Assembly (NCBI GenBank): GCA_000697475.1
Contig: JNEU01000989.1
Location: 175,687-239,686 of the forward strand
From: Lichtheimia corymbifera B2541
Lineage: Eukaryota; Mucoromycota; Mucoromycetes; Mucorales; Lichtheimiaceae
Reading direction: 5' to 3'
DNA length: 64,000 bases
Below are positions 1 through 10,630 of the stretch, piece after piece; position 1 is the stretch's first letter, and every line of letters starts with the position of its first letter. A program made the position numbers and the translations under genes. The notes beneath the pieces were generated by a model. The model saw only the letters and a program-made list of their open reading frames with translations. It made no database searches and was not told the DNA's origin.

Positions 1-718
1 AGCATGCATCGGACGCTTAGACCATCACTGCTTTTGGATCAATCGCTGCGTTGGTGTGAACAATCACCGTTTCTTTTTCATCTTTCTGTTTACACTGGTC
101 CAATTTTGCGCCTATGGTGCCTACTTGTGCTTCCAGATTTATCGTGGCATGATCATCGAATGGGGATTGGATGCAGCTTACGTGATCGATAAGAAAACAG
201 GACAACATTCTCCCATCACTTTTCGTAAAGCATTCTTGGTACGTAGGTCATGTTAGCTTACATAGATCCATTGCTCATTCGTTCCCCCCCTTTCCTCGGC
301 TTAGCATGTGTTGCAAAAGGATCGAATCATTGGAGCAATTGGTATCCTTGCGACGGTAGTCTCGTTGGTGGTATTTTTGTTTTTCCTTTACCAGTAAGTT
401 GACATCAAGAGGTATCCATGCATAATCAAGCTAATACGTTAGCACTATAGGCTTTATCTTGCTGGCCGTGGAATAACGACCAATGAAGCATTCAAATGGG
501 AATTGATTGAAGATTCTATTGATCGTGGTGAACTTTGGCTTGAAGAAGAGAAGACCGCGACGAATGATAAAGACAAAGTCAAGAAACGCATGGATGGTTC
601 CAAGAAACGACAACGCAAGGTGGAAAGTTTAGAAGAGTTGGATAATATTTATGATGAAGGCTTTTATCGCAATCTGTATAATGTATTCTTTCCGCCTCGA
701 ATGAAAAAGGCAGCATGA
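1..718 (+). CDS. SWF1: DHHC palmitoyltransferase, SWF1/ZDHHC4-like (3' part)
   Basis: Protein S-acyltransferase of the DHHC family, expected to sit in the ER membrane and palmitoylate cysteines next to transmembrane segments. The window cuts off the 5' end. Three exons are visible: <1-238, 305-393 and 451-718. The catalytic signature DHHCFWINRCVGVNNHRFF starts at base 20, with the catalytic Cys at 29-31, followed by a hydrophobic segment (FIFLFTLVQFCAYGAYLC). Exon 2 encodes another hydrophobic stretch. The tail has the TTNE-x-FKWE motif common in SWF1/ZDHHC4-type enzymes and a basic, lysine-rich C-terminus with YDEGFYRNLYNVFFP near the end. Both introns keep phase with GT..AG ends. The stop lies 74 bp from the stop of the convergent TSR1 gene; a (CTA)n run at about 757-780 lies between them. 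The family call is strong; the SWF1 subgroup is inferred from the TTxE motif and tail. Confidence 0.85.
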
Positions 719-792
719 TAAACAATGGGATAAACAAAAATGAAAACAAATATACTACATCTACTACTACTACTACTACTTTTTTAATGCAT

Positions 793-3460
793 TTAATCGG
801 TCATCTTGTCCGATTCATATTGGCTCTTGTCCAGGCCACCTTGCCAGATCTGGGTGTTCCACTTTGGATAGACACGTTTGTAAAGGTTCATGAGGATAGT
901 ATCTTGTTGTGTTATTGGGCCATCAAAGATACACTTCATGTAGCCGTGCGTACCCAAAGATTCGCGAATATGACCGACACGACCGTATTTCGTAGTAAGT
1001 TGGATAGGCTTGAAATAGTTGATATCTTCTGGATTGAAGAACATGTATCGAATAACAGCGGATCGCTTGTGAATCTTGTAAGGATGACCACTGAGGATAA
1101 TACGCTTGGCAATGATACGCTTGACATCCGTGTTGACAAAAACACCCTTGGAGACAAGAATGGGTTCATTGACATTGTCAGTTTCCTTGTAAAGCTGACA
1201 AGGGACCTTGCCAAAGACAGTGGGACCATAGATGGTAGCAATAGCTGACTTGCCCATTTCCAAGAATCGCTCAAATTTGTGGACATGGTTGGTGCCCTTG
1301 TTCGTGTTTTGGGAATAGATGGGACGTACAGCGTATCGTCGGAAACCAACATGAAGCACCATGGGGTCTTTGGACTTGACAGGCTCCTCATAGGCATTGT
1401 CACGTTGGATTTGGAAGTTGAGAAGCGACATCTTGTGCTCATACTGCAAGAGACCAAACACAATGTAGGGACGCTGTTTATCATATGCAGCATAGGCTTG
1501 TGGAGGTACATCCTTGATCCAAATCGTGATACGGGTACCAGGTTTTACTTGACCAACAATGGCCTGGCTAACCACTCTGCTCTTGGTGCGTTTGTAATTT
1601 TCAAACTGGAAGATGCGTGCATAATCAATGGGCAGGTTTTCATAAGGATCCCAAGCTGAAGTGCGGAATGACTGAAGACCACGATAACGGGCAAAGCGTT
1701 CACGAGCAGGTCGATCAATAGGAGTATCAATTTCATCAGGGAATTCCTTATTGTCCTCAAATTGCTTTTCACGTTGCTTCATGTATTCTTCATAACTAAA
1801 ATACACATATCCAATCAGTGTCTGTGTCATTCTTATCACCATTCTATGATCAACTTACGCTTGTCTCTCCTCTTCAGCAGTCAATTCATCCTTGTATTCT
1901 TGACGGCCTTCCAGTTCAAGCTGTTCGGATTCTTCATCGTCACGGGGGAACTCGGCGGCTGCAGGTACGACCTCCTCTTCATCTTCTTCAACCATATCCA
2001 TATCACCATCTTCATCTTCTTCGTCTTCACTGTAGTCCTCGTCTTCAGAATCGACAATCCATGCTGCCTGATATTGCGAAGTACCCTTAGGCACACGCTT
2101 GGTCTTGATAGCTTGGGGACGATCCTCGAACATCTCATGTCCCATGGCACGCATACGCTCTGTAAAATGACTCCACGTCAATTCCCCATTTATGGATTGG
2201 GTGCTGTCACATACCGTCAGCTTCTGCTAATTCTTCTTCGGTTGGCCAGGTTTGTTCATTGTCCATGAAATCGGGTTCGTTCTCGGCAAGAAGATCGTCT
2301 TGTTCTTCCGGATTGGGTGTATCAAGTACTTGATCATCCTCATCCATACCATTCGATTGTTCATTGCCGATGTGTGCTGAAGTGATCTATAGACAGGTAG
2401 TGTCAGGTATCATATTACCCAATCTTTGCTTTCCTTTTACTCACCTGCTCAATCTGGAAATCACCAAAGTTTTGCAAATGAACCAAGCGATTGGCGTTGA
2501 ATGGATTACCACGAGCATAACCAGTGACCTTTAAAGTGCCCTTTTCCTAATAACCCTGATATGAGCATCCATTGCCCATTTTCCAAACCAGAGAGATTTA
2601 CCTCATTGTATGGAGCATATTCTACTTGTTCAGCAAGCATGTAAGGATGAAGATCACGCCAAGCGAGAGGCTTAGGTCGTTGAGATGTGATATAGCGGAT
2701 GACATTGATGGTATCTGATTCATTGTCGAGTGTAAACAGATGTTCCTCGGTGGGGAAGAATTGTTGATTGAATGCGACCAAAGACTTTTTGACGGCTGGT
2801 TGTAACTTGGGAGCCACCTTATCCAAATGCTACAAGGGATGCAAGGTTAATATATAAAGTTGCATGGATGCATGCATGAACCTCTGACTACTTTACCTGA
2901 ACCACGGGTGCGACATTGACTTGACCTTGATTGAGAATACCAAGTAAACAATTGATACCAAATTGATCTACTTCCACAGTAGCTGACAAGAGCAAGATGC
3001 CCATATCGGCAACCTTGAAAGCATCCAGGACATCCACAAAGTTACGGCGCAAAGGAACGAATTGGATCTTTTGTTTGAAGCGATCTACATGCATGATAGA
3101 GGACTCGTATTCGTTCTCTGGTGGTTCCTGGCCGATGGAGCGATACAAGGAGGCAATAGCAACATGAACGTCGGTGTCAGGCGAGAGTGAAAGCACAGGA
3201 ATGATCTTGGGTGCACCATGACGACCTTCGAATATACGATTGACTCGAGTCAACTCTTCTCGCTTCCTCTGTTGTTCCATTTTGGCAGCATGGCGGCGAT
3301 CGTTCTTGTTGAGCACCTTGCCTCCTCCTTGTTTGACAGCAGAGCGATTCACTTTGCCTTTGGACTTTTCCTTGAGCGAACTCTTTGACGCATGGCGCGA
3401 TTTGAATGGTTTGTTGCTTTGGTGAAGGTGACCCGGCCTATGTCGTTGCTGAACTCCCAT
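793..3460 (-). CDS. TSR1: Ribosome biogenesis protein TSR1
   Basis: Predicted 789-aa pre-40S maturation factor, related to the GTPase BMS1 but without GTPase function; it acts in late cytoplasmic 20S pre-rRNA processing. Six exons on the minus strand: 2897-3460, 2602-2829, 2445-2546, 2215-2386, 1859-2159, 793-1795; all junctions are GT-AG and in phase. The N-terminus (HHHRS-like, KPFKSRHASKSSLK) is the conserved basic TSR1 start. The next segment matches the AARP2CN region (GTLKVTGYARGNPFNANRLV), and the C-terminal exon carries the FPDEIDTPIDRPARERFARY and NLPIDYARIFQFEN motifs typical of TSR1. An acidic stretch lies in exon 5. The length is close to yeast TSR1 (788 aa). I chose the ATG at 3460 because upstream in-frame sequence is not conserved-looking and has histidine runs. 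The identification is very secure. Confidence 0.95.
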
Positions 3461-4224
3461 ACTGCGACTATTTGTACTAGGCTCGTGCCGATCGAGGTAA
3501 AAGGGTTGAAGGTGCAAGAATCCATTGCTGAAACTTTTTTTTCTGGCTGAGATGCTGGGAATTTTTAAGGTCACGCTACAATGCTCTTGGTGAAACATCC
3601 ACATTGAACAATGAGGTGCTGCTGATCCATCGTGTATTTTGAGAATCCCATAGTATGCCAGTGGTAGCCTTTTGATTGAATAGTGGTCTCCAGCTATGTT
3701 ATGAATAAAATGATGATGATGATGGTGATGATGATATTGCTCGCCCAATGACTTGACAATTTATTGTTGTTGTATGCATTAAAGAAACAAATTGGATCGA
3801 GACGCTCTGTCCCTTTTCTCACTTTGCATTCGTTAAAACTTCTCACTTCAGTGATACAATACCATATACAGTAGCAAACAATAAAACTCATAGTGATGGT
3901 GCTCACCAATAGTGCTTGATGCAGAAGCTTTGATTCATTGTTAGCTTAATTCATGATGATGCTCATGCGTGAGAGAGTGGCTTCAGGCACAGTGTGACAT
4001 GAGTATATGATGGCATACCATATCTTATATACCTGTACAGTCTTACATATGAATGAGCCCTGAAGACAAACAACGTCATCATTCCCTCACTATACATTTT
4101 TAGCTTATTACCCATACCATGGTAGAAGTGGAAAAGATGCCATACGGGCCATCGTAGATGGATGTTACTACAAGTAATCATCATCATGCATTCTCCAACA
4201 ATAGCATTGCCCTTCCAAATCTAC
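3461..4224. other. TSR1 upstream region, no gene seen
   Basis: Presumed TSR1 promoter and leader. It holds a short (ATG/CAT)n run near 3705-3735 and the left copy of a dispersed repeat (3785-3955). No convincing coding sequence was found on either strand. Confidence 0.5.
3785..3955 (+). repeat. Dispersed repeat, second copy at about 8195-8385
   Basis: The two stretches share TCGAGACGCTCT, an AATAAAMYCATAGTRATGGT block, and AAGCTTTGATYCATTGTWAGCTTAA in the same order and spacing. The second copy lies inside the giant palindrome near its centre. Its nature is unknown; it may be an old element end or the 3' region of a duplicated gene. Confidence 0.45.
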
Positions 4225-4735
4225 CCAATCAACTGTGTTACACAAAGAAGTACCTCTGCATCTTTGGCAATATCAGGGTCTGGCTACTTGACAATGAATA
4301 AAGACCACTTCTCAAATAGCATACATATGTAAAACATAAAGACAGCCATATCTCTAAACTTTATAATCAAGCGTGGGGTCTCTAATAGAACAAAGTTGCT
4401 CGTCGGGGTCGAAAGCACCCTGTGTAGAAGTTTCACGATCGTCGCGGCCGATCTCAGATTCACCCAATGTCACCACCGGCCAAAGTGAATCGGGTCGACC
4501 TCTTGAATTTTTTTTCGACGAGGCTGGTGGTGACATTGCGAAATCTAGGATCGCCGAGCCTGATCGTGAAACTTTTACACAAGGTGCGCTTGACCCTGCC
4601 GCGCAACTTTGTTCGATTGAAGACCCCACGTTTCATTGTAAAGTTTAGAGATACAGGCATCTTTTTGTTTTTACTATGCTGTAAGCTTGATGTTATATGA
4701 AAGGTGGTGTTTGTTCATTAAGAAGTATCATGCAA
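4225..4735. mobile_element. Small foldback (MITE-like) element, copy 1
   Basis: A palindromic element. The left arm, from CATATGTAAAACATAAAG (about 4324) through TCTCTAAAC..GTGGGGTCT..AACAAAGTTGCTCG..GTTTCACGATC, is mirrored by 4500-4680 ending GTTTAGAGATACAGGCATC. The centre lies near 4490-4510. Short ORFs in both directions are consequences of the mirrored sequence and are not called as genes. The same arm sequence recurs in copies 2 and 3, and degenerate versions form the modules of the giant palindrome. Confidence 0.7.
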
Positions 4736-5325
4736 ATGAGCTGAGTTACACAAACATGCCGCTCTGCATCTTCGGTACTATCAGGGTCTATCTACTTGAC
4801 AATGAACAAAGACCACTTGTCATATAGCATCATGGTTACAGCATATGTAAAACACAAAGATGCCCATAACTAAAAATTCTACAATGAAACGTGGGGTCTT
4901 CAATCGAACAAAGTTGCGCGGCAGGGTCAAGCGCACCTTGTCTAGAAGTTTCACGATCAGGCTCGGCGATCCTAGATTTCGCAATGTCACCACCAGCCTC
5001 GTCGAAAAAAAATTCAAGAGGTCGGCCCTGATCTACTTTGGCTGGTGGTGACATTGCGAAATCTAGGATCGGCGAGCCTGATCGTGAAACTTGCACCCAA
5101 GGTGCGCTTCACCCCGACGAGCAACTTTGTTCGATCGAAGACCACACGTTTCATTGTAAAGGTTAGAGATACAGGCACATTTCCGTTTTTACATATGCTG
5201 AAAAGCATGATGCTATATGACACGTTATGTTTGTTCATTACGAAGTAGCTTGACTCTGATAGAGCAGAAGATGCGCAGGGGCGTGCTTGTGCAACACAGC
5301 TCATTTGCATGATACTTCGCAATAA
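4735..5325. mobile_element. Small foldback element, copy 2 (most intact)
   Basis: The best preserved copy. The left inner arm at about 4843-5010 (GCATATGTAAAACACAAAGA..ACAATGAAACGTGGGGTCTT..GTTTCACGATCAGGCTCGGC) is mirrored at about 5040-5205, ending GGTTAGAGATACAGGCAC..TTTTTACATATGCTGAAAAGC. Outside these lies an 85-bp segment that appears in opposite orientations on the two sides (see findings). No transposase is encoded, so it must be non-autonomous if mobile. Confidence 0.7.
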
Positions 5326-5690
5326 ACAACACTACTTGCCATATAGCATCACGCTTTCAGCATATGTAAAAACGGAAATGTGCCTGTATCTCTAACCTTT
5401 ACAATGAAACATGGGTTCCCTTATAGAACAATATTGCTCGTCGTGGTTAAGCGCACCTTGTGAATCGGGTTTCACGATCAACGTGCCAATCCTAGATGCA
5501 GGCACATTTACGTTTTTACATATGCTGAAAGCGTGATGCTATATGACAAATGGTGTTTTTCATTGCGAAGTATCATGTAAATGTGCTGTATTATACGAGC
5601 ACGCCCCTGCGCATCTTCGGCTCTATCGTGGTCAAGCTACGTGACAATGAACAAAGACCACTTATCATATAGCATCACGCTTACAACATC
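5325..5690. mobile_element. Small foldback element, copy 3 (internally deleted)
   Basis: It starts with the same terminal block (CATATAGCATCACGCTTTCA, then GCATATGTAAAAACGGAAAT) and ends with its mirror (CGTTTTTACATATGCTGAAA at about 5511). Most of the right inner arm is missing, so the loop is short. It abuts copy 2 directly, giving a cluster of three related palindromes. Confidence 0.65.
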
Positions 5691-5709
5691 TCGAAAGAAA
5701 GAAAAAATA

Positions 5710-6400
5710 TCCCTGAAGTGCACCGTAGTGCTTGGCAGTGCACTGCTTGATAGGCGTGAAAAGTTTATGTTACATGATGCACTCGATTGCACTTCATATC
5801 ACTGAAACACAAGAGCAGTGCAAGGCAGTGCTTGGCAGTGCTAGTCTTTACACTAGTAGTGCCACGCAGTGATATTCAGTGCTAGGCAGTGCTAGGCTCT
5901 ATACTGTAATGCAAGGCAGTGATAGGCAGTGCTAGTCTTTATACTAGTAGTGCCACGCAGTGATATTCAGTGCCACGCAGTGCTAGGCTCTATATTGTAA
6001 TGCAAGGCAGTGATAGGTAGTGATAGGCAGTGCTGGTCTCTATATAAGTAATGCAAAGCAATGATAACCAATGGTAACTATGCATGATAACGTTATCACC
6101 ATGCACTGAGCGATGGTGGTGGGGGCTTTCAAAAAATATCGTCTGCCTATCACTGCCTATCACTGCCTTGCATTACTTATATAGAGACTAGCACTGCCTA
6201 TCACTGCCTTGCATTACAATATGGAGCCTAGCACTGCGTGGCACTGAATATCACTGCCTGGCACTACTAATAGAAAGACTAGCACTACCTAGCAATTTTA
6301 CTATATGGCCTGGCATTGAATGGCAACACAGTGCAAGGTGAGGAATTCCTAGCACTTAAGTGCCAGGCATTGCCTTTCTATTATATTGAAGTGCTTTGCA
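5710..6400. repeat. GGCAGTG-rich large inverted repeat
   Basis: The left arm (about 5800-6060) consists of many short, imperfect copies of AGGCAGTGATAGGCAGTGCT and GTGCCACGCAGTGATATTCA interspersed with CTATAYT-type spacers. The right arm (about 6140-6370) is its reverse complement (CACTGCCTATCACTGCCTTG etc.). The unpaired centre is about 6060-6140 and contains GATAACGTTATC, itself a perfect palindrome. The whole could fold into a hairpin of more than 500 nt. No ORF of interest. Confidence 0.75.
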
Positions 6401-7822
6401 ATGATATTTTATCTTTCTTCCGAGATGAACATATGTAAAACACGAAGATGCCTGCTTCTCCAAATCTCCATAGCGATGTGTAGAGGCTTTGTGAGAACGA
6501 TATTGATCAGCATGACCGAGAGAACCTCCTGATCAAGTTTCGACGTCCCCACCAGCAATATCGGCGTGCACGGCCGTACACCCTATTTATGTTTCCGTCC
6601 ATTCGTCGTCTCTCCTACATTCAAGGTTTTCATAATGAACTCTGGGGTCTTTATGGGAACGAAATTGCTCGGCGTGGTCAAAAGGATGTTGTGTGTAAGT
6701 TTCAGGTTCGAGGTGGGCAATCTCGGTGAGCAGGAGCGTCTACCCTACTTTCTCCTACATTTGAGCTGGCCGGCATTCAAAATGTTCATAATGAACCATG
6801 CGGTTTTTAAATGAATGAAGTTGATCAGCATGTGCGAGAGTACCGTCTGACCAAGTTTCAAGTGCGAGATGGGGAATCCCAAGAAACTACATACTAATTG
6901 ACTTTTTCATAAATCCGGCGCTTTCCCAATTTTCCTCCGTCACAGTCAACCCCACATTATGCTCTCCCTTTCGAAATTTTCAAATGAAGCGTGGGTTCTT
7001 TCATTAATACAAAGTTGTTCGGAATGTCCTAGAGCATATTGTGTGAAAGTTTGAGGGTTGAGACAGGCAATCCCAATATCATGCATGGATATCAGTGTAT
7101 ATGTGATATGTCTGACTGTCTGACAGATTTAATTTCCACCTCTTCCACATCCACATCCCAGCCTCTTCTTCCCTCTTCCTCCTCCCATTCTCAACTGTTG
7201 CCCCATTCAAGTACAACTACAACCTGCGAACGATTGTCCTGTTTCAACCCATTATGTCAATCCCACAGCTGTCTTGATCCTATTGTCTTTGACTGAATGG
7301 TAACTCCATGGCGCGTGCACCCACTACAACACCGGCGTTTCTTGACACAACACACGTTCTTGCACGCTCCTCTACCACGTTCAGGAATAACAGCGTTCAT
7401 TCCAGCAGTTACTATTAGCAATGACTTTATTGTCTCGAGCAGCGTTCACAATCTTGTCACTCTACTACTACAACACGCTCCTCTGCCACAACCATCCCGT
7501 AACAACAGCTGCCTTTAGCAAGGTCTCCACTGTCTCAAGTTACTTGCGGCCTCTTCACGTGGACAGCTGATAGACATTGTATAAAAGGTATAAAAGCAGC
7601 TTTATTTACGTGTGGCAACTTGCAATGATGCATACGACTTTTAATGGATGATCCCATATGAGCTATCAAGTATCCCGCAATACAAGCACTCTTCGCCTTG
7701 TTGAGCTGCACTGAAAATGACCAAGAAAGAGAGAGATCAACACTCGGATGGAAAAGGAGGCATATCAGCAGCGATCACAGAGGGTCTTTCTTATTGGACT
7801 CGCAACGGTTATGGATGAATGA

Positions 7823-8065
7823 ATGGACGCAATCAAGTGTACTAATGTGGAATTCTGGGATGTTGCTTTGGCTACTTGGCTCGTCGTCAGCAGTAACGAA
7901 CACGTGGATACGGCTGAGGATGATGATGGATTGGATGAATTGGATGGCATGGAAACGAGGGCTTATATCTTTGACAAGAGAGGATTTACCACCATGGATG
8001 ATAATGCAACATTCAAGTCAATGCATGCAACAGCTACTTTTATAAATTTGGATAAGATGCTATGA
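7823..8065 (+). pseudogene. Decayed or unknown coding stretch in left palindrome arm
   Basis: An 80-codon open frame beginning MDAIKC and including HVDTAEDDDGLDELDG and a TMDD motif. The mirrored stretch in the other arm aligns in the same frame (see 8602-8898). An overlapping frame (7698-8045) is also open in both arms, so the original reading frame is uncertain. I do not recognise the family; a remnant of the element's former gene is the simplest idea. Confidence 0.35.
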
Positions 8066-8601
8066 CGGCAGCAATCAAGAATACAATGACACAACGACAC
8101 CTGCTGATTCTTTGTGATCCACTGGTTGGCTTCTGGAAGGAAAGGAAGGATAGAAATTTGAAGGCCGGAAGGGGAGACTGGATTATACCCGCATCATTGT
8201 ATCGAGACGCTCTTGTTCCTTCTGTCATATTACATTCATTACATAAAGCTTCATTGTTCATATACTGATTATATACATGTTTAAATAGACCCTTGTATTT
8301 TCAATGTCAATAAACCCATAGTAATGGTACCCAACAACCCTGCTTGTTACGGAAGCTTGATCCATTGTAAGCTTAAATCACCCAATTTTGCTTCCCGGCT
8401 TTCACATTTGTCTTTCCCCCTTTCAATCCAGAAACCAACCAAGTGATCCACACCTTTCCATACACATGAATTAATGATACCCCAGATATTACGTTGAATT
8501 CAATTTCATTCAAGGAAAAAGACGAATAATAGTGCATGATAGTGTGGAAGTTTATAATATGATAAAGGAACAGAATTGCAATTGGCTAAGGTACCGGTGA
8601 A

Positions 8602-8898
8602 TCACATCGAGGCAACAGGGATAGTCGTGTCATTGTATTCTTGGTTGCTGCTGCTATAATCATCCTTGATCCATGGTTGTAAAATAGCTGCTGCATGCAT
8701 TGAATCGAGTACTCCAATATCATCCATAGCTGTAGAACATTTTTCGTTAAAGATATAAGCCGTTTACTCAATCGCATCCAATCCATCATGATCCGCAGCC
8801 GTATCCACGTAACATGGTCCACCCTTCCTGCTGACGACGCGCCAAATAACCAAGGTGACATTCCAGGGCATCTCATCATTGCACTTGATTGCATCCAT
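8602..8898 (-). pseudogene. Mirrored counterpart in right palindrome arm, with in-frame stop
   Basis: Begins MDAIKC like its partner and keeps YVDTAADHDGLD, AYIF and MDD at the matching places, but has a TAA after about 42 codons, then re-opens to VASM-stop. Divergence from the left copy is large, consistent with relaxed constraint. The family is unknown. Confidence 0.35.
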
Positions 8899-10630
8899 CC
8901 ATCAGATCCAACAATGTTGGTTGAAAAGAGTCATGTGATTGCTGCTGATCCATCATTTTGTTCGTCATTTTCATCGCAGCTCAACCAGGCGTTGTGGCGT
9001 ACTTGATAGCTGATATGGCATCATCCGTTGGAATCCATATGTACCAGAGCAAAGTGCCACGTAAATAAAGCTGCTTCCATCCGATGACCATCTGCTGTTC
9101 ATGTAAAAAGGGTTGTAATATAGGTTGCTGCAAGTAAAGGGACAGTCGAGTAAAAGCCGTGCTAATGGCAACTGCTGCTACGTTTGGTCGTGTCAGATGG
9201 GTGTGCAAGAGTGTGTGTTGCAGTATAGTGACAAGGTTGAGAAGGCTGTAGAAGACAATGCAGTAAATACATTGCTAACAGAACTGCTGGAATGAATGCT
9301 GTTGCGATTGGTTGTGGTAGAGTGCAAGAAGAGAACGTGAAGTGTCAAGAAGCGCGGGTGTTGTAGTGGGGAGCACACGCCATGGACTTCGCCATTCAGT
9401 CAGAGTTTTTCGGATCGAGACAATCGTAGGCTTGGCATGATGGGTTGAAGCAGAACAATCGTTCGCAGTGATAGTTGTACTTGAATGGGGCAACAGTTGA
9501 GAATGGGGGGAGCAAGAGGGAAGAAGCTGAGAGTGGAAGAGCTGGAAAATTAAAGAGGTCAGGCACTGTCAGACATATTCATGCACACTGTAATTAATGC
9601 ATGATCTTGAGATTGCCCATTTCAAACCTCAAACTTTTACACAAGATGCTCTTGGTCATGCTGATCAACTTTGTATTGATAAAGAACCCACACTTCATTT
9701 AAGAATTTTGAATGGGAGGGTGTAATGTGGGGTTTACTATGATGGACGAAAATTCCGCACCCGCCCGGATTCATTGAAATGTCATTTAGTATGCATTATA
9801 TTGGGATTGCCCACTTTGAACTTGAAACTTGGTAAGCAGGTTCGCTGAGTCATTCTGATCAACTCCATTCATTTAAAAACCGTATGCTTCATTGTGATGA
9901 TTCAATGAATCGGAGGGCCCAAATATAGGACGGAAGGAACGCAAGTAGGGTGCATAGTGCACACCCCCGCAATTGCCCACCTCCATCGTGAAACTTGTTC
10001 AGACGGGTGGGCTTCGACATGCTGACCAACTCCATTCAAATAAAAACCATACGCTTCATTGTGAGGATTTGAATGGGGCCGCCGGATGATAAATGGATGG
10101 GTATATATGTATGGGGGACGGCCCATAACATCGAGATTGCCCATTTCGGACCTGCAAACTTCACACAGTATGCTCTTGGATACGCTGATCAATTTTGTTC
10201 TCATAAAGACCTCATGCTTCATTTGAAAATTGGGAATGGGAGGGTATAATGACTGATTGACTATGACCGACGGAAATTCCGCATCCGTCCAAATCCATGA
10301 AATGCCACTAAGTATACATAATCTTGGGATTCCCTCTCTCGAACTTGAAATTTGGTAAGAAGGTTATCTGAGTCATGCTGATCAACTCCATTCATTTAAA
10401 AACTGCATGCTTCATAATGAATTGCACGGTCCAAATATAGGGTATACGATGAATGGACGGGATGGACGGTTCATGACCCCCAAGATTGCCCACCTCCATC
10501 GTGAAACTTGCATACAATGGTATCGACCACGACGAGCAATTTTGTTCCCATAAAGACCTCATGCTTCACTACGAGAATATAGAGAAACATGAATATAGAG
10601 AAACAGGTACCTTTATGTTTTACCTATGCC

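Larger units (their letters stand above)
6430..10630. mobile_element. 4.2-kb giant imperfect palindrome sharing ends with the small foldbacks
   Basis: Two arms of about 2 kb meet near 8400-8580. Matching landmarks: the end CATATGTAAAACACGAAGATGCCTG (6430-6454) with the mirror of 10603-10630; modules with CTCTGGGGTCTTTATGGGAAC (6637) mirrored at 9660-9690, 10190-10215 and 10550; CTCAACTGTTGCCCCATTCA (7191) mirrored at 9485-9505; CAGCTTTATTTACGTG (7593) mirrored at 9057-9075; GTGGATACGGCTG (7903) mirrored at about 8800. The ends match the termini of the three foldbacks at 4225-5690, so it looks like a large member of that family. No intact transposase was recognised. Arm identity is moderate (my estimate by eye), so the structure is old or arose by inverted duplication followed by divergence. 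Confidence 0.75.

Noticed and set aside
715..1248. 177-codon plus-strand ORF
   Set aside because: It is antisense to the well-conserved last exon of TSR1.
1762..2268. 168-codon plus-strand ORF
   Set aside because: Antisense to TSR1 exons 4-6, with no independent coding features.
4354..5322. Many 60-100-codon ORFs on both strands with MKRGVFNRTKL-like peptides
   Set aside because: They follow the palindromic repeat arms in both directions and shift with each copy, so they are repeat shadows and not genes.
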